From positions 6,837,685-6,901,684 of the forward strand of contig CM068315.1 of NCBI GenBank assembly GCA_034766995.1: a DNA stretch of 64,000 nt, in the 5' to 3' direction. Made by a program: the position numbers and the translations under genes. The notes beneath the pieces are model-generated. The model did not search any database. It was not told where the DNA came from and worked only from the letters and a program-made list of their open reading frames with translations. Shown one piece after another: positions 34,240 through 46,680 of this stretch. The DNA comes from Acanthacorydalis orientalis. Taxonomy: Eukaryota; Arthropoda; Insecta; Megaloptera; Corydalidae. Position 1 is the stretch's first letter. Each line of letters starts with the position of its first letter.

Positions 34240-37200
34240 GGGAAGGCCAAAAAATTCGTGGAATGTAGAGGAAGGAGGGTAAAACAAAACCAGTCACTAT
34301 TTAAAATATATTTTGTGGAATATGGTCTACACATATATAAAAGTCAATAATGAGAAATGTTTTGAATGTGCCAAAATTTAAATAAAGTAAGGTAGATTGT
34401 TGTAGCTATTTACGATAATAATTTTAATTACATTTATTTTTTGAATGAGTTTATCTACCTCGTTTTTCTAAATAACTATCATATAATAATTGTACATTCT
34501 GTTTATATATTTAATTAAAAAATATTTTTAAAATATATTTCTCTATAAAATTACTAAGTATTCAGAAATGAGATCCTTCATGATTTTTATGATAATTAAT
34601 TATGTTATATATAACATAATTAATTAAATAATATATTACTTAATTATGTTAAATTATGTTTATTTCATTACATTTTATGTGTTTTTTTTAATCATTATGT
34701 TATTTTATAAAATTTTGATGATATTTCATAACAAAATGTATACTTTTTTTATATATTCCTATTTTTCCTACGTGAATTTTTGTATTTGTTTTATATATTT
34801 TTGTGTTGACACAATATCTTTAATTTATTTTTATACTAGTTCCTATAATTAATTTATATGATTTCTTCGAATTATTTTTTACTGTAATTTGTTGAATAAC
34901 TTAATTGTAGGATTTATAATGTTTATATATATGTATATATATATATATATATAAAGTAAAACAATTATTTACAGTGTAATTGAATAATATGTAACAAATA
35001 ATAAAACAAATATTAAATTACTGATTAAATACTTAATTTTTAATTGCTATACAAAAATATTAGGTCGATTAGAAGTACTACGATATACAAAAAATATTTG
35101 TTTTACTTTACTTTGTGTTTATATAAGATTCAGTTCTTGTCAATAACATTAAAAGATTACAAAATTTGTTTGAGATGAATGTTTTTGACATCATAGAAGT
35201 ATCAGAGAGACTTTCTAGGAACATGAAATTTAATATTGCGATTTTACAACCTGTTTAGAGAAGATCGTAAGAAAATAAATACTACTCTTGTGCAATTTAA
35301 ATGATCATCAGTAAAGATTTTATAAAGTTTTTATCAGGAATTTACTTAATATATCATAAAAAAATCAATTGTGTGAATGAAATACTTGAACATTTGTTTG
35401 AATATAAAATAAAAATATTTGAAATATTTCATATACTTTTTGTTTTTAGATTTTTTTTAATAATTTTTTGTTATTTTACATTTTACATATTAATTATTGT
35501 TTCAATGCAATAAAATAGTAGAAATATATTTTATATATATATGTATATATGTATATATATATATATATATGATAAATAAGATATCATGAGAGTTTGTTGA
35601 TTATGTGATATAAACACATTAATTTGGTTTGATGTTCATAGAGCCATATCCTTTAATATTTGTGGTAATTAATCCATTGATGTTATGAAATGACACCTTT
35701 GTTAATTGTATAGAAAACAGTAAATTAATAGATTGTTTTTGGCGAAGATCGAATAACACCTTATGTATTTTGATATTGTTGTAATTGACATAATTATGAC
35801 TGGGCTATGATTAATTGTGTATTATTTAATTGTTCAAAATAAGTATAGCATAATTTTACAAATTATTATGTTTAGTATGAATCATATATAATTGTGCATA
35901 TTGACTTTGATTGTTCGTTTGGAAAATTACTGCTTAACTGAATGCTGACTTCAAGGATGGGTATGTTAGATTATAATTTGTAAAGTAACTAGATACATTT
36001 AAATTTAAATTACTAATTTCGAACGTCTTTAAAGTCTATGAATATAGTCAAATATAATTTGTATATATGGAGAGATTTATCACGACTAATATGTAATGAA
36101 CGATTAGAATACATTTTTAATTTATAAAAAAATTACAATGTAGTTTGTAGAATAATAACGTCTTTGACATTCTCCATTTATATATTATATAATTTAGGAA
36201 ACCATTTGAATGCTATCCATAATATATGTTTGTGTAGGCGTCGACAATGATTATCTGTTGGGTACGCAGTATATCAATATTGAAAATGTACGACCCTCAC
36301 TGCATTTCATCATGGTTTGTTTAAATTTGTATGCCATATGAACATAAACACAAGTTCTATGTAGATAGTGAATTATGATAGTTCCAAACAAGTTTTGATC
36401 TTTTCGTTCTCGTAGAAATGTATGTTTTAATAGAAATTTATCTTAAGAAAGTCGTATAATATTATTGTAAGAAAATTATTATATAATTCATTGTGTTTTT
36501 TTCATTTTTGCACGTATTTAAAAGAGATTAAGTAGTATTACTTTTAAATTTAGTGTTTTTTTTTTACATTTTCAGACTTTTAAAAGAAATATACAAACTC
36601 ATTATTAATTTTACTTATAAATAATATGGTTTGTTATGAATTTTTAATGATAAAAATGCGCAAAAGTAATAGTTTTGTTAATTGTTTTTATGTGAAATAC
36701 AAAAATTATATGTGATCTTTTATAAATTCAATATTGAATATATATATATATATATAAATATGTAAATTTTAGGAAATTTAATTTTAAGTTATAATTAAAA
36801 GTAGATTAAATATGAATTGTATTGTTAACTAGTTAGAAATATATTCCAAAATATTTTTTTATTATATTAATGTATGATAACACATATTTTATTATTAAAT
36901 CTATTTAGATGTTATTAAAATTTAGACATAAAAGTAATACAATTTAAAAAATAGACAAAAAGTTTAGATTACCTTCAAATGATATTAATATTGATTATTA
37001 CAACTAGGGGATTTAGTAGGTTACGTGCAATAAATTTAAGTATAAAAAAGATTCTAGTATAAATTTTGAAATGAACGCGAATCATATAAAAAAATGTATT
37101 GTATGGAAAGAGGTTGTGTGATGCAAATATTTGATTATAAACAGTAGTTAACGAAATATTTATTAATATAAAAAGAAAATTCCATGTGTATGAATGAATT

Positions 37201-37543
37201 TAATTAGTATGGATATAAACTCTATAATTTAATTATTATAATAAAAACTGCATTCTTCATTAATAATAATGCATTTTGTTAAAAAAAGAAAATAATTCTG
37301 TTAAAAAACGAATATTATTAGACTTTATAAATAGCATATATTTTATATACAAGGAAATAATGTTCAATTAGATAATTAAGTTTTCATCTGGATAAAAACA
37401 CATCAGGATTTCAGCCTACATAAATGTTATTTCATTGTAGTGAATGAAATATGTAATGGATGTAAAAAGGGAAAATGGAGGTCTAATCTGTTTTAATATT
37501 CAATTTATCTGAAATATAATGAATGATTTTGACAAATGTATCT

Positions 37544-37548
<5 letters not shown>
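34240..37548. other. Gene-free A+T-rich stretch
   Basis: (TA)n at 34924-34953, 35531-35571 and 36740-36757. A 34-bp perfect palindrome is listed separately. The open frames at 34646-34852 and 35301-35513 are Phe/Ile/Tyr-rich translations of A+T sequence with no family resemblance. Confidence 0.6.
34593..34626. repeat. 34-bp perfect palindrome
   Basis: TAATTAATTATGTTATA (34593-34609) is followed immediately by its exact reverse complement to 34626, with no spacer. Confidence 0.92.

Positions 37549-37580
<32 letters not shown>
37549..37580. repeat. (TA)n tract at the edge of A3
   Basis: TA run that ends exactly where the terminal inverted repeat of A3 begins. Confidence 0.95.
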
Positions 37581-37584
<4 letters not shown>

Positions 37585-38099
37585 GTGTATAGATTACGTC
37601 GGTGCCTTTTTATACTAAATTAATATTTACGGAAATGAGCAATAAGTTTCAATCCTCTAAGTATCTTCTATTCTTTGTACAATTTTTCTACATCTGTTGG
37701 GTAACTGATGAATCCTGTGTCGAAAAAAATATGGCAGCTTTGAATCTGTGAAGTCATAAAGCATTTTGGGAACTCTTCTACTGTTTTAATTTTTTTTTGC
37801 ATGCCTTGTATGTTACAACACCTTCCCTTAAAGCTGTAAAAAATATTCCCGCGACCTTGGAAGAATTTTTTTCAACCGAAATGCGAAAAGTATGCAATTC
37901 CTAATATGCTTCTTTTCGAACGATATCATATTCACTACTGTTTCGTTAGGTTATGCTAACTGCTTGGCCAAGATCTATAGTGTTTTTAATCGTTAAGGTT
38001 GGCACTGCAAAATTCTAAAATGATGAGAAAATATTTTTATTTAAAACAAAGTTATGACTAATTCACAATGTAAAAGCACCGAATTAATTTTACGCCTAA
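37581..38099 (-). mobile_element. Mini-mariner family A, copy A3 (both ends present)
   Basis: Ends TCAGGTGTATAGATTACGTC GGTGCC (37581-37606) and GGCACC-type GCACCGAATTAATTTTACGC CTAA (to 38099) are inverted. Read on the minus strand, the 3' part encodes a degraded version of the C-terminal motif QLPDRWSKVIQNNGGYFE. Upstream of it comes the N-terminal segment around GCATACTTTTCGCATTTCGG, with GEGVV-type residues. As in A1, A2 and A5, the catalytic region is absent and the two parts are joined through the AAACAGT(G/A)GAAG-type junction. Multiple stops. Length about 519 bp. Confidence 0.85.
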
Positions 38100-38104
38100 T
38101 GCAT

Positions 38105-40113
38105 ACATTCATTAATACATACAGACATATATATATATATATAATGTATTATTCTAATAGCTTTATTTATAATCTAGTTGACATAAGTATTTATTTAGTT
38201 TGAAAAAATTGCTTGTTTAGTTAAGAATATTATATTTGTGCTACTGTTTTGTAATAGTTCATTTTTCGGATTTGTTTGTGGCAGAAGTGTCATTTAAAAA
38301 AAATTAGTATTTGTTTAAACAATAGAAAATGCATATTGTTAATAAATCTTACAATCTCTGTTTCTCTCTCTCATATATATATATATATATAAGGTGTATT
38401 TAAAAATAACATATAACAATTAGGTATTTATGTATACTTATATTTTTATTTATAAATAGAAAAATAAAGAGAAAATCGGTAATAAGTATACAAAAATATA
38501 ATATTTTAAGTGTTATTTTTTTCCATAAATTTGTGTTATCGAAAATAAGTATGTCAAACAAAATTTGTAGCGTCCTCGCACGAAAATTAATGTCTATATT
38601 GACTGTTTACACATCATAACATTCGCTTTATATATTGATCAATAGAATCTTATATGCGAGTTTCACAAGAAATTGGCCATTAAATATTCGTTATATCAAG
38701 GCAAAAAACCATAAACTAGATACGAATCGACAGATAAATAAATTGTTATGAGCTAATATAAATTTAAGGTGAAATTAATTCGACACTTTTTTGTGCATGT
38801 AAGTCTAAATAAAAATATTTGTATTTTCAGTTGATAGAAAAGGAGCTCCTCATATAAGGAGGGTGATATTTAATATGTGCGTAAACGAATGGTGAACGAT
38901 AATAGATGAATTTTTATATTGTAATATTTTTCTTAAATTTAATAAATAATGTAATTTCGATTTAGAACATAAATTATTTAACAAATATCAATATGTCAAA
39001 TAATAACAAGCATAATCCTTTTTTGGTGATAGAAATTTTTTATCTCTCCGATTTTAATTTATATGAAAGATTAAAAATATTACTTTAGGATTTTTTTCTA
39101 ATTTCTCTATGTATTAATATTTTTTCATATTTAAGCTCTATGAATAATTTTTAATATACAGCCTCAATTTTAACACAACAGGTTGATTTTAAAAATTTAA
39201 TAAAATTTAATAAATACATTTGATTTATTAATGTATATGCGATACTTTTGTTCATTTAGAATTTTGGCACATCGTTTGAAATTTCTAAAATGTATGTTCT
39301 GAACTTTTTAAACTCTGTTATTTTATTCTCTACACTCTGTTAAATTTGTATTAAAGTTTAGTACTGCGTAATAGTGTAAAGTGTCAATTAAGGGATAAGC
39401 AGTAAAGACTGATGGCTTAAACATTGACCTCTCAAATTGAATGTTATAAGTTCAAATTTAATTATAAATATATTTCGTTAACGTAAACCCAGAATGTTTG
39501 TGGTCAGACCTACGCAAAACGAAAAGTTCGAGTAATATGATGCTAAGGAAAGGATTTAATAACCATATGGTGGAAAGGAAATGCAAGCATCTATCAACTG
39601 GGTAATAGTTGATATCCGTAATAAAATTTATAATTGTTGCCTTTGCTTTTAATTTACAAACATGCTGTAAATATTTTTTGAAAAACCTACTACTATATAT
39701 ATATAAGTATATATATATATATATATGTATATATGTGTGTGTGTGTGTGTGTATGTGTGTGTCTACACAGTAACGTATAGAAAAAGAGAGATTTATTTAT
39801 AAAAAATATCTTCTTATTTATGATTTGTTACAGTAATTTACTAGACAAAGATTAAATTTTTTATTAGATTACATACCAGATTATTGTTATCCGCAAAAAA
39901 TGCAACAAAATTATTTTATAACATTATGTAACATATATTAAAAAAGATACTGAATTTATCTTTGTATTTAGTTGGTTAAATTCTTGGAATATCACGTATT
40001 TCAATTTTAAGTACGTAATTATATGTTAATCTTGAAACAAGTAACAATAAAGTAAAGCACCATAAAACAATTTATATATCTTGTGTTGTAATGAAATTTA
40101 TACATATTCCCCT

Positions 40114-40120
<7 letters not shown>
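38105..40120. other. Gene-free A+T-rich stretch
   Basis: Short (TA)n tracts at 38128-38143, 38373-38391 (after a CT run) and 39694-39728, the last followed by a GT run at 39734-39762. Nothing else recognised. Confidence 0.6.
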
Positions 40121-40153
<33 letters not shown>

Positions 40154-40156
40154 ATA

Positions 40157-40425
40157 TTAGGTGTACTAATTAATTTGGTATCTTTTTTATAGAAAATGAA
40201 TGTTTACGGGAAAATGGAATTCATTTCAATCTTCAAAATATCCCCCATTATTTTGTATAACTTTGCAACATCTGTCGGATATTTGATCAATTTTTTGTCG
40301 AAAAAAAGATGAACCTTTTCCACTATTTTAGTACTTTTTGAATGCATTATGCACCACAACACCTTCCCCCTCTAAAACAGAGTTATGATTGATTCAACTT
40401 AAAGGCACAGCATTAATTTTTACAC

Positions 40426-40429
<4 letters not shown>
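40157..40429 (-). mobile_element. Mini-mariner family A, copy A4 (secondary internal deletion)
   Basis: The left TIR TTAGGTGTACTAATTAATTT GGTATC and right end GGCACAGCATTAATTTTTAC ACATTA are both present. The minus strand carries the C-terminal transposase block. At about 40369-40373 CACCTTCCCCC jumps directly to TCTAAAACAGAGTTATG, removing the entire N-terminal domain seen in A1, A2, A3 and A5. Length is ~273 bp. It is flanked on both sides by (TA)n tracts. Confidence 0.85.
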
Positions 40430-40468
<39 letters not shown>

Positions 40469-40470
40469 GT

Positions 40471-40590
40471 ATCATCAACCACTGTCAGTCCACTATTAGA
40501 TAAATATTTCTTCCATGATTTCCATTCTATACAATTGAATGTCTCTATTTTCCACTGATTTCCAATAACATTTTTAATTTCCTTATCTCA
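40471..40590 (-). mobile_element. RTE-type non-LTR retrotransposon, 3' end (copy 1)
   Basis: On the minus strand the sequence ends ...GGAAGAAATATTTATCTAA TAGTGGACTGACAGTGGT, then TGATGAT and a (TA)n tract. It aligns with the 3' ends at 46226 and 47720, where the intact phrase EEAFIQQWIDRG-stop can be read. Strongly 5'-truncated and degenerate. Family assignment comes from the other two copies. Confidence 0.7.
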
Positions 40591-40599
40591 AGTTAAATA

Positions 40600-41359
40600 T
40601 TGTAATATTTATAAAAAAACAATTTGAACAAAACTATTCAAAGTAAAATCAAAGAGAAAATAAAATATATGAAATTTATTCTCAATTTAAGTATAAATTG
40701 AATTATTTGAGTTATACAATTGTTGGGTTGGGATTAATTTAAATATATTACATTCCCATAAAATATAGATTTATTAATAATTGTTATTTTTAAAATAACC
40801 AAATTTGTAAATAACCCAAATATTTAATAATTCTTGTCGTGTTTTCCACATAGATAGCATATAACGTTCGTGATTGTTATATCAGAATTTGAGTTAGAAC
40901 TCCCGGTATATGTAGTTTTTCAATAAGAAACGGTTTCTTTTAATGTGTAATAAATATTGTACTTTATATCTATATAAAGTAACGCAAATAATAAATATAC
41001 AATTTACTTTTATAATTTTAAATAATATACAATTTGCTTTTTCCATTAATGTATTATTCGCGTTGAGACTTCAAAAAATGATTTTTGAATAATTTAATAT
41101 GAAGAGTTTGGATAAAATTTAATACAATACAGTGTTTTCATTCATTATTAAATTGATTTAATTTTTATATATTTATTAACACTATGTCTTGTAGACAGGA
41201 TTATTATCCATGTAAATATCATTTGTATAAATATACATTTCATTTTCTTTTAAGTGAAAGTATATTAAAAAAATATTTAATTATTTTTTAACAGTTTTGA
41301 GAAGAAATTAAATTAAAATACGTCGTTATATATACATAAACACACATAGACACATACAA

Positions 41360-41396
<37 letters not shown>
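40600..41396. other. Gene-free A+T-rich stretch
   Basis: No element recognised until the (TA)n tract at 41362-41396. Confidence 0.6.
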
Positions 41397-41398
<2 letters not shown>

Positions 41399-41810
41399 AG
41401 AATAAATAGAAAGCTAAATAAAGGAAACTTGCATTGATAAGACTATTGCCCGAAACCAAAACTAAGTCTTAATAATTATGGTACACAAAGTAAGTTCAAA
41501 GTTGAGGGATAATTACATAATAGCATAAGCGAACGTCTATGTTTACTTGTCTTAAATAATAATTCCAATGTTGCAACTAATGGTTAAGGGGTTGTTAATT
41601 TAATAGAAGATAGTTGTGGACAAAGCAATGTAGAAAAACTTGTGTTAAATAAACTGTAACAGTATTCCAAACACACTGTTTGATTAAAATATTATTCATT
41701 TGATAAATACGTTTCTAACGGATGTATTTCGGATTTAGAATACTGAAGAATAAATCGTTACACAAACATATACACCTACAAACGTGCCCACACAACTCTA
41801 CATATACACC

Positions 41811-41814
<4 letters not shown>

Positions 41815-41875
<61 letters not shown>
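41815..41875. repeat. (TA)n tract
   Basis: Perfect TA run of about 60 bp. Confidence 0.95.
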
Positions 41876-41882
<7 letters not shown>

Positions 41883-43210
41883 AACTGACGTTCAAATATT
41901 TTATTTGATTTTATTTAACCTTTTTTTAAAGATGTTTTTATTGTCACCCTGAAATTCTTGTTTTCACATGTTCTTTTGTGATACTATTCTACAGTAGTTA
42001 TTTATTATTTTTAAGTTCTTTTGAAGTGTTATGTTTTTATATATTTCAATGAACAACAAAGAAAAAATTCTGTTCGTTTGATAGATTTTTTACCTTTATT
42101 TCAATGCAATTCGATAGTTGGACGATTTCTTTTTATTTATAAGAAATTACTTATTAAATATACATTTAAATTAAACGACGGACCACTCTAAAATCCAATA
42201 TTCATTTTTCTAGTTCTGATTTCACAATGTTTGAGATTGTAGCGTCAATTTATTGTGTAATTGAGCTAAAGTTGTATAAACAATGTATATAAAAACTGAA
42301 ATAAATGAAAATTGACATGAAAAATACATACATTTGGAATAAGAATTTTTAATAAATAATTTTGGAATTGCAAAAATTAACAAATTTTGAAATATCTACA
42401 TATACAGAAAAATAAATTTCATTTATTGATGGTGAAAAATTGATAAAAATGAATCAGAATTTTTTATTATTTTTTTTCTATGGCACTCTGAGAAAAGATG
42501 CAAATGAAATAAATTGAGAATTTTCGACACTGTTATCAAAGCAATGAGACTTGAAATGAAAAAGAAATTGCTCGTTTTCGCTACATTTCATTCAAAATAT
42601 TTTTAATCAAGATGTATATTAATAATTTTGCCAATATGAGGGGTTTGATAAAGTATTATATGTTATACTTGTATACATTTGAAAACGGAGATTTTTATTA
42701 TAAATGCAATAAATTAAATTTGCTGAAAAAATGCATATATTTTAATTTAAAATAAATGTGTAAATTAAATTTGTGCTAATATAATAGAAAAATGATTTCA
42801 AAAACTTAAGGAAATGAATGAAAAAAGAATATATTTTATTTTTAAACATCCTTTGATAATATTCAAAAATACAATGTGTATTCAATGTGTAATTTCAAAC
42901 TGTAAACGCAGTTGCATTTATCAAAATTTAAAATAAATTTTAGTTTTATCTTAGTTTATCAATTTGTGTGAAAATGAAAAATATATTAGTTTAATTGTGT
43001 TTTATGAATATCATGAATAAAATTAATTAAATACTCCTCTTTATGTTTAGTAAAATACAATATTTTTATTCAATATATTTATACTTTATGATTAGTAAAT
43101 GTTTTTGATAATGGTACGTTTATTTTTCTGTTTTCTATTGTAACTTGTATTACTTTTTGATTAACATTTAGATTATACTAAGTAAGAAGAGATTTATTTT
43201 TTTAAAAAGT

Positions 43211-43220
43211 ACTTCTCTTG

Positions 43221-43252
<32 letters not shown>

Positions 43253-43274
43253 TATATGTATATAAGAGAAGTGT
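43211..43274. repeat. Hairpin with microsatellite loop
   Basis: ACTTCTCTTGTATATA is complementary, with one mismatch, to TATATAAGAGAAGTGT at the other end. The loop is (TA)n plus CACACACA. The TA tract is thus inside an inverted repeat. Confidence 0.7.
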
Positions 43275-43578
43275 ATTTTTATTGATATATGCAAGAATGC
43301 CATTATCCTCTTACTTCAAATTATTTCGAATCGTTCTTGTCATAACACTTCATATTTTCATATTACGTGTGAAAATATTTGACCAACTTTATAAGTTGTA
43401 AGACAGATACTTCGACGTTCTTTCAGTCTACATTCATTCTATCCATAATTTCATTTATCTGTCGAAAATTTTTCAACCATATCTAACTATAACAACTGTC
43501 ATGTTCTTATTTTTGTGATAGTCTTTATTGTTTATGATTTTGTGTTTTTAACCTTCAGTCAATTCCGACTTTTGGTTT

Positions 43579-43627
<49 letters not shown>

Positions 43628-44233
43628 TATTAATAACATCATATATTTATTTATAAAGTAGTGAAACTTCAAAAGTACTTGTAATATTAAGGACTGGTGT
43701 TATTTAAAGATTTCCAATTATTTTCAATTGCGATTATAAGTCTATTTGCGACTTTTATAATATGTACTTATAATAATAACTGAATTAAAATTTGAATTCA
43801 TCACAATTAAATCAGATTAATATTAAATTTATGTTCATCAAAATTTTTTTGTAATATGAAAGAAACATATTTATTAACAAGTAAGGTGAAATTCAAACGA
43901 TATTGATAAAGAAAAATTAATAATTAACAACTTCTTAATGAATATATAAGAAAGACACAGTTACTGATAAAGATACAATCTTATTTGTTCCTTTAATTGT
44001 TGCCTAATAAGATATGTACAATTTTTTTAATAACTGATTTAATAAATTTCAGTGAAAAAAACGTTAAAAAATATTAAAAATATTGTTTTTTACACGTAAT
44101 AAATGAACATATGAAGGCAAAGAAATTAAATAATTATGATTAAAATTATCAGATTTTAATATTTTTGTGTGAGGACTGATACATTTCTTAGTAAAATATT
44201 TTATTCTCGTAATAATTAAGAATGAAAGAAATA

Positions 44234-44235
<2 letters not shown>

Positions 44236-44292
<57 letters not shown>
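44236..44292. repeat. (TA)n tract
   Basis: Perfect TA run of about 57 bp. Confidence 0.95.
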
Positions 44293-44294
<2 letters not shown>

Positions 44295-44801
44295 TTACAC
44301 ACATATCAATCTTTAAAGAATAAAAAAGAAGTGCTACAAATATTATAAACTTTCCGATTTTTTAAAAAATAATAATTTTAACTTAAAATATGTTTGTTAT
44401 TAAAATAATATTGATTTATATTAATCGTTTGGATATTTAATTTTACTATAAAAACGGACAAGTTCCTTTTTTAAACATTTATTCGAGAACAAGAAATATT
44501 TACTTTGAATATATAATAGAGTGTGGCAACATACGAGTATAAGAAAATTATATGTAATTTTTTAATGTCGTGACCGTTATCTTCCATTTTTTAAATAATT
44601 AAACGTACATGGAATAATTATGACCATGCTAAGTTTTCATTTTTAAAAGGATTAAATTAAACGAGAAACTCTTAGGGGATGAAAAATGGTATCATTATTA
44701 AAAACCAACACGACGATATAACGCTTGTTAGACATTGTACAGAATAATGTAATTTTCACATAAATTTTAAGTTTGTTCCTTATATGTATCTATGTATTTA
44801 T

Positions 44802-44804
<3 letters not shown>

Positions 44805-44856
<52 letters not shown>

Positions 44857-44857
44857 G
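44805..44857. repeat. (TA)n tract
   Basis: TA run of about 50 bp. Confidence 0.95.
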
Positions 44858-45041
44858 TTGTAGACCAATGTTTCATAAATTTATATAAAAATTCAGTGTT
44901 GTAAAAGAATAAAACACTTATCTCTTGTTAGCGGACAATGTGGACTAGAAAATGTAAAGAAAACTATAAAAAGTTTAGTAAGTCATAAATGTATAAAATA
45001 TATGTATTAATAATTTATTTTATCATTTACTACCATAAATG

Positions 45042-45452
45042 TAGTTGAACTCCCGTAACCGCGGATTCGGTTTCCGCGGTTTCAGGTATCCGCGGTTTAC
45101 CATAGCTTGATATCTATAAACTTAAAAATTATAAACTTTAATGATTTAACTGCTATCTAAATACATATAGTATTGTGTCATGTACTGGACATGCACTGGA
45201 TTGCTTCTCTCTGTGTGCGTGCCTACATGGTTGATACTATACTTTTAAATTTATAAAACATACTGTTGTAGTACAGTGCATTGTTTTACTTTTTTTGCGT
45301 GGTTCACAGTACATTAAATTTGGTCAACAGTATTAAGAGTTAAGTATTAAGTATTATATTAAGTATCGGAGGTCTAGAGATATTCACGGTTTTTTCTCTT
45401 TCGCGGGAGTTCCGTGCCCCTAACTCTCGTGAATGTAGAGGGACCACTGTAT
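45042..45452. mobile_element. pogo/Tigger-like MITE
   Basis: The left end AGTTGAACTCCCGTAACCGC GGATTCGGTTTCCGCGG and the right end, read inverted, CAGTGGTCCCTCTACATTCA CGAGAG are imperfect inverted termini with TA on both outer sides. Three CCGCGG sites (about 45057, 45074 and 45091) are arranged as in Tigger-type ends. The inner right arm has CACGGTTTTTTCTC and GCGGGAGTTCC. There is no transposase in the ~410 bp. It is followed immediately by a (TA)n tract. The superfamily is inferred from end sequence alone. Confidence 0.6.
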
Positions 45453-45467
45453 ATATATATAAATATA

Positions 45468-45506
<39 letters not shown>
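45450..45506. repeat. (TA)n tract adjoining the pogo-like MITE
   Basis: TA run with AAATATATATTTA interruptions. Confidence 0.93.
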
Positions 45507-45510
<4 letters not shown>

Positions 45511-45784
45511 CATTTGTCTGATAAATCTTTTCCATTTATCTGATCTACAATAAATATTGTATAGAAGTAATACACATTTAATTTCTTGAACGTAAGTGGA
45601 TGAAAATAATTATGTTGGTTTTGTATAATCAACACTTTCGAATAAATTTCATGATCTCAGAATAATTTTCTGGATTTTGAACAAGAATGAATGTTTGATA
45701 TACATAGTTTTAATCGGATTTAGTAAACTGTACAAGTATGATAATATCGTGCATTATAATCTAGAAACTTTTATGTGATAAAAT

Positions 45785-45805
45785 TATATATATATATATA
45801 TATAC

Positions 45806-45871
<66 letters not shown>

Positions 45872-45872
45872 G
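45785..45872. repeat. (TA)n tract, ~88 bp with interruptions
   Basis: TA run with one CGTG and one TTTA interruption. Gives the Tyr-Ile minus-strand open frame at 45784-46002. Confidence 0.95.
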
Positions 45873-46182
45873 TATGTATGTGTGCGTGTAGTTCAATATG
45901 GTTACTTGTAGTATAGAAAATGTATCCAATGTTTACCAAATATGTTGTGCACTGAACACTTAAAAGAGACGTTAAAAATATTTTCTGTTTAAATATATGC
46001 AAATTTATATATCTTTATTATAAATTTTACTAAAAAAAGAATTATAAATATTAAAAATATGCGGGGGTTTTCTTATAAAAAAGTGAACTTTTAATTAATT
46101 AAAAATTATATTTTTGCATTAATTAGTAATAAATTTGTGTCAGTTGTGTGGTATAGAATAGTATTTGAATCAAATATGTATA

Positions 46183-46225
<43 letters not shown>

Positions 46226-46227
<2 letters not shown>

Positions 46228-46605
46228 AGTCTCTGTCAATCCTCTGCTAGATAAAGGTCTCTTTCATGATTTTCCATTTTATATGATTGAATACCTCTCT
46301 TTTCTCTTCTCATTTTATATTCTTTGATTTCCATTTAATAATCTCTCTTGGTTATCGGTTGTCTTCTCTTCTTGCAACATGTCCCGTCCATTTCCATTTC
46401 AGACTCTTTGCTCTTCTTATTACATCTGTGACTCCTGTCTGTTTTTGTATCCATTCTATAAGCTCTATGTCATTTTTATTATTTTGTTTACTTCTTCAAT
46501 GAATGATTCATCTTTGTTGATAAGCTGGCTTAGAGAGACACACATCGCAACTCCTTTTATTTCTGTTCCTTTTATTTAATTTTCTTCCGGTAAACAAACA
46601 CATTT
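46226..46605 (-). mobile_element. RTE-type non-LTR retrotransposon, C-terminal coding end (copy 2, longest)
   Basis: Read on the minus strand, the translation includes EWIQKQTGVTDVIRR, then AKSLKWKWTGHVARREDNR, a stop, REIIKWKSKNIK, and after a decayed stretch the terminal phrase (copy consensus EEAFIQQWIDRG) ending in TGA at 46226-46228. LKWxWxGHVARRxDNRW followed by EAFIQQW is the usual C-terminal tail of RTE-clade reverse-transcriptase polyproteins, downstream of the RT domain. At least three stops make it dead. The 3' end is followed directly by (TA)n (46186-46224). The two plus-strand open frames at 46287-46579 are shadows. Confidence 0.82.
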
Positions 46606-46644
46606 AACAGAACTTTTGTTTTTTTTGCGGTTCAAGTTTAGATC

Positions 46645-46647
<3 letters not shown>

Positions 46648-46680
<33 letters not shown>

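Larger units (their letters stand above)
41397..45040. other. Gene-free A+T-rich stretch
   Basis: (TA)n at 41815-41875, 43221-43250 (inside the stem of an imperfect hairpin 43211-43274), 43582-43621, 44236-44292 and 44805-44857. No coding or transposon similarity seen. Confidence 0.6.

Noticed and set aside
34257..34275. CGTGGAATGTAGAGG similar to the right end of the pogo-like MITE
   Set aside because: About 14 matching bases without the terminal GACCACTG or any second end. It could be chance.
37013..37035. TTAGTAGGTTACGTGCAATA resembling a mariner end
   Set aside because: Only one end is visible, and similarity to the 22839 TIR stops after about 10 bases.
46287..46579. Two overlapping plus-strand open frames
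   Set aside because: They are the antisense of the RTE C-terminal coding end on the minus strand.
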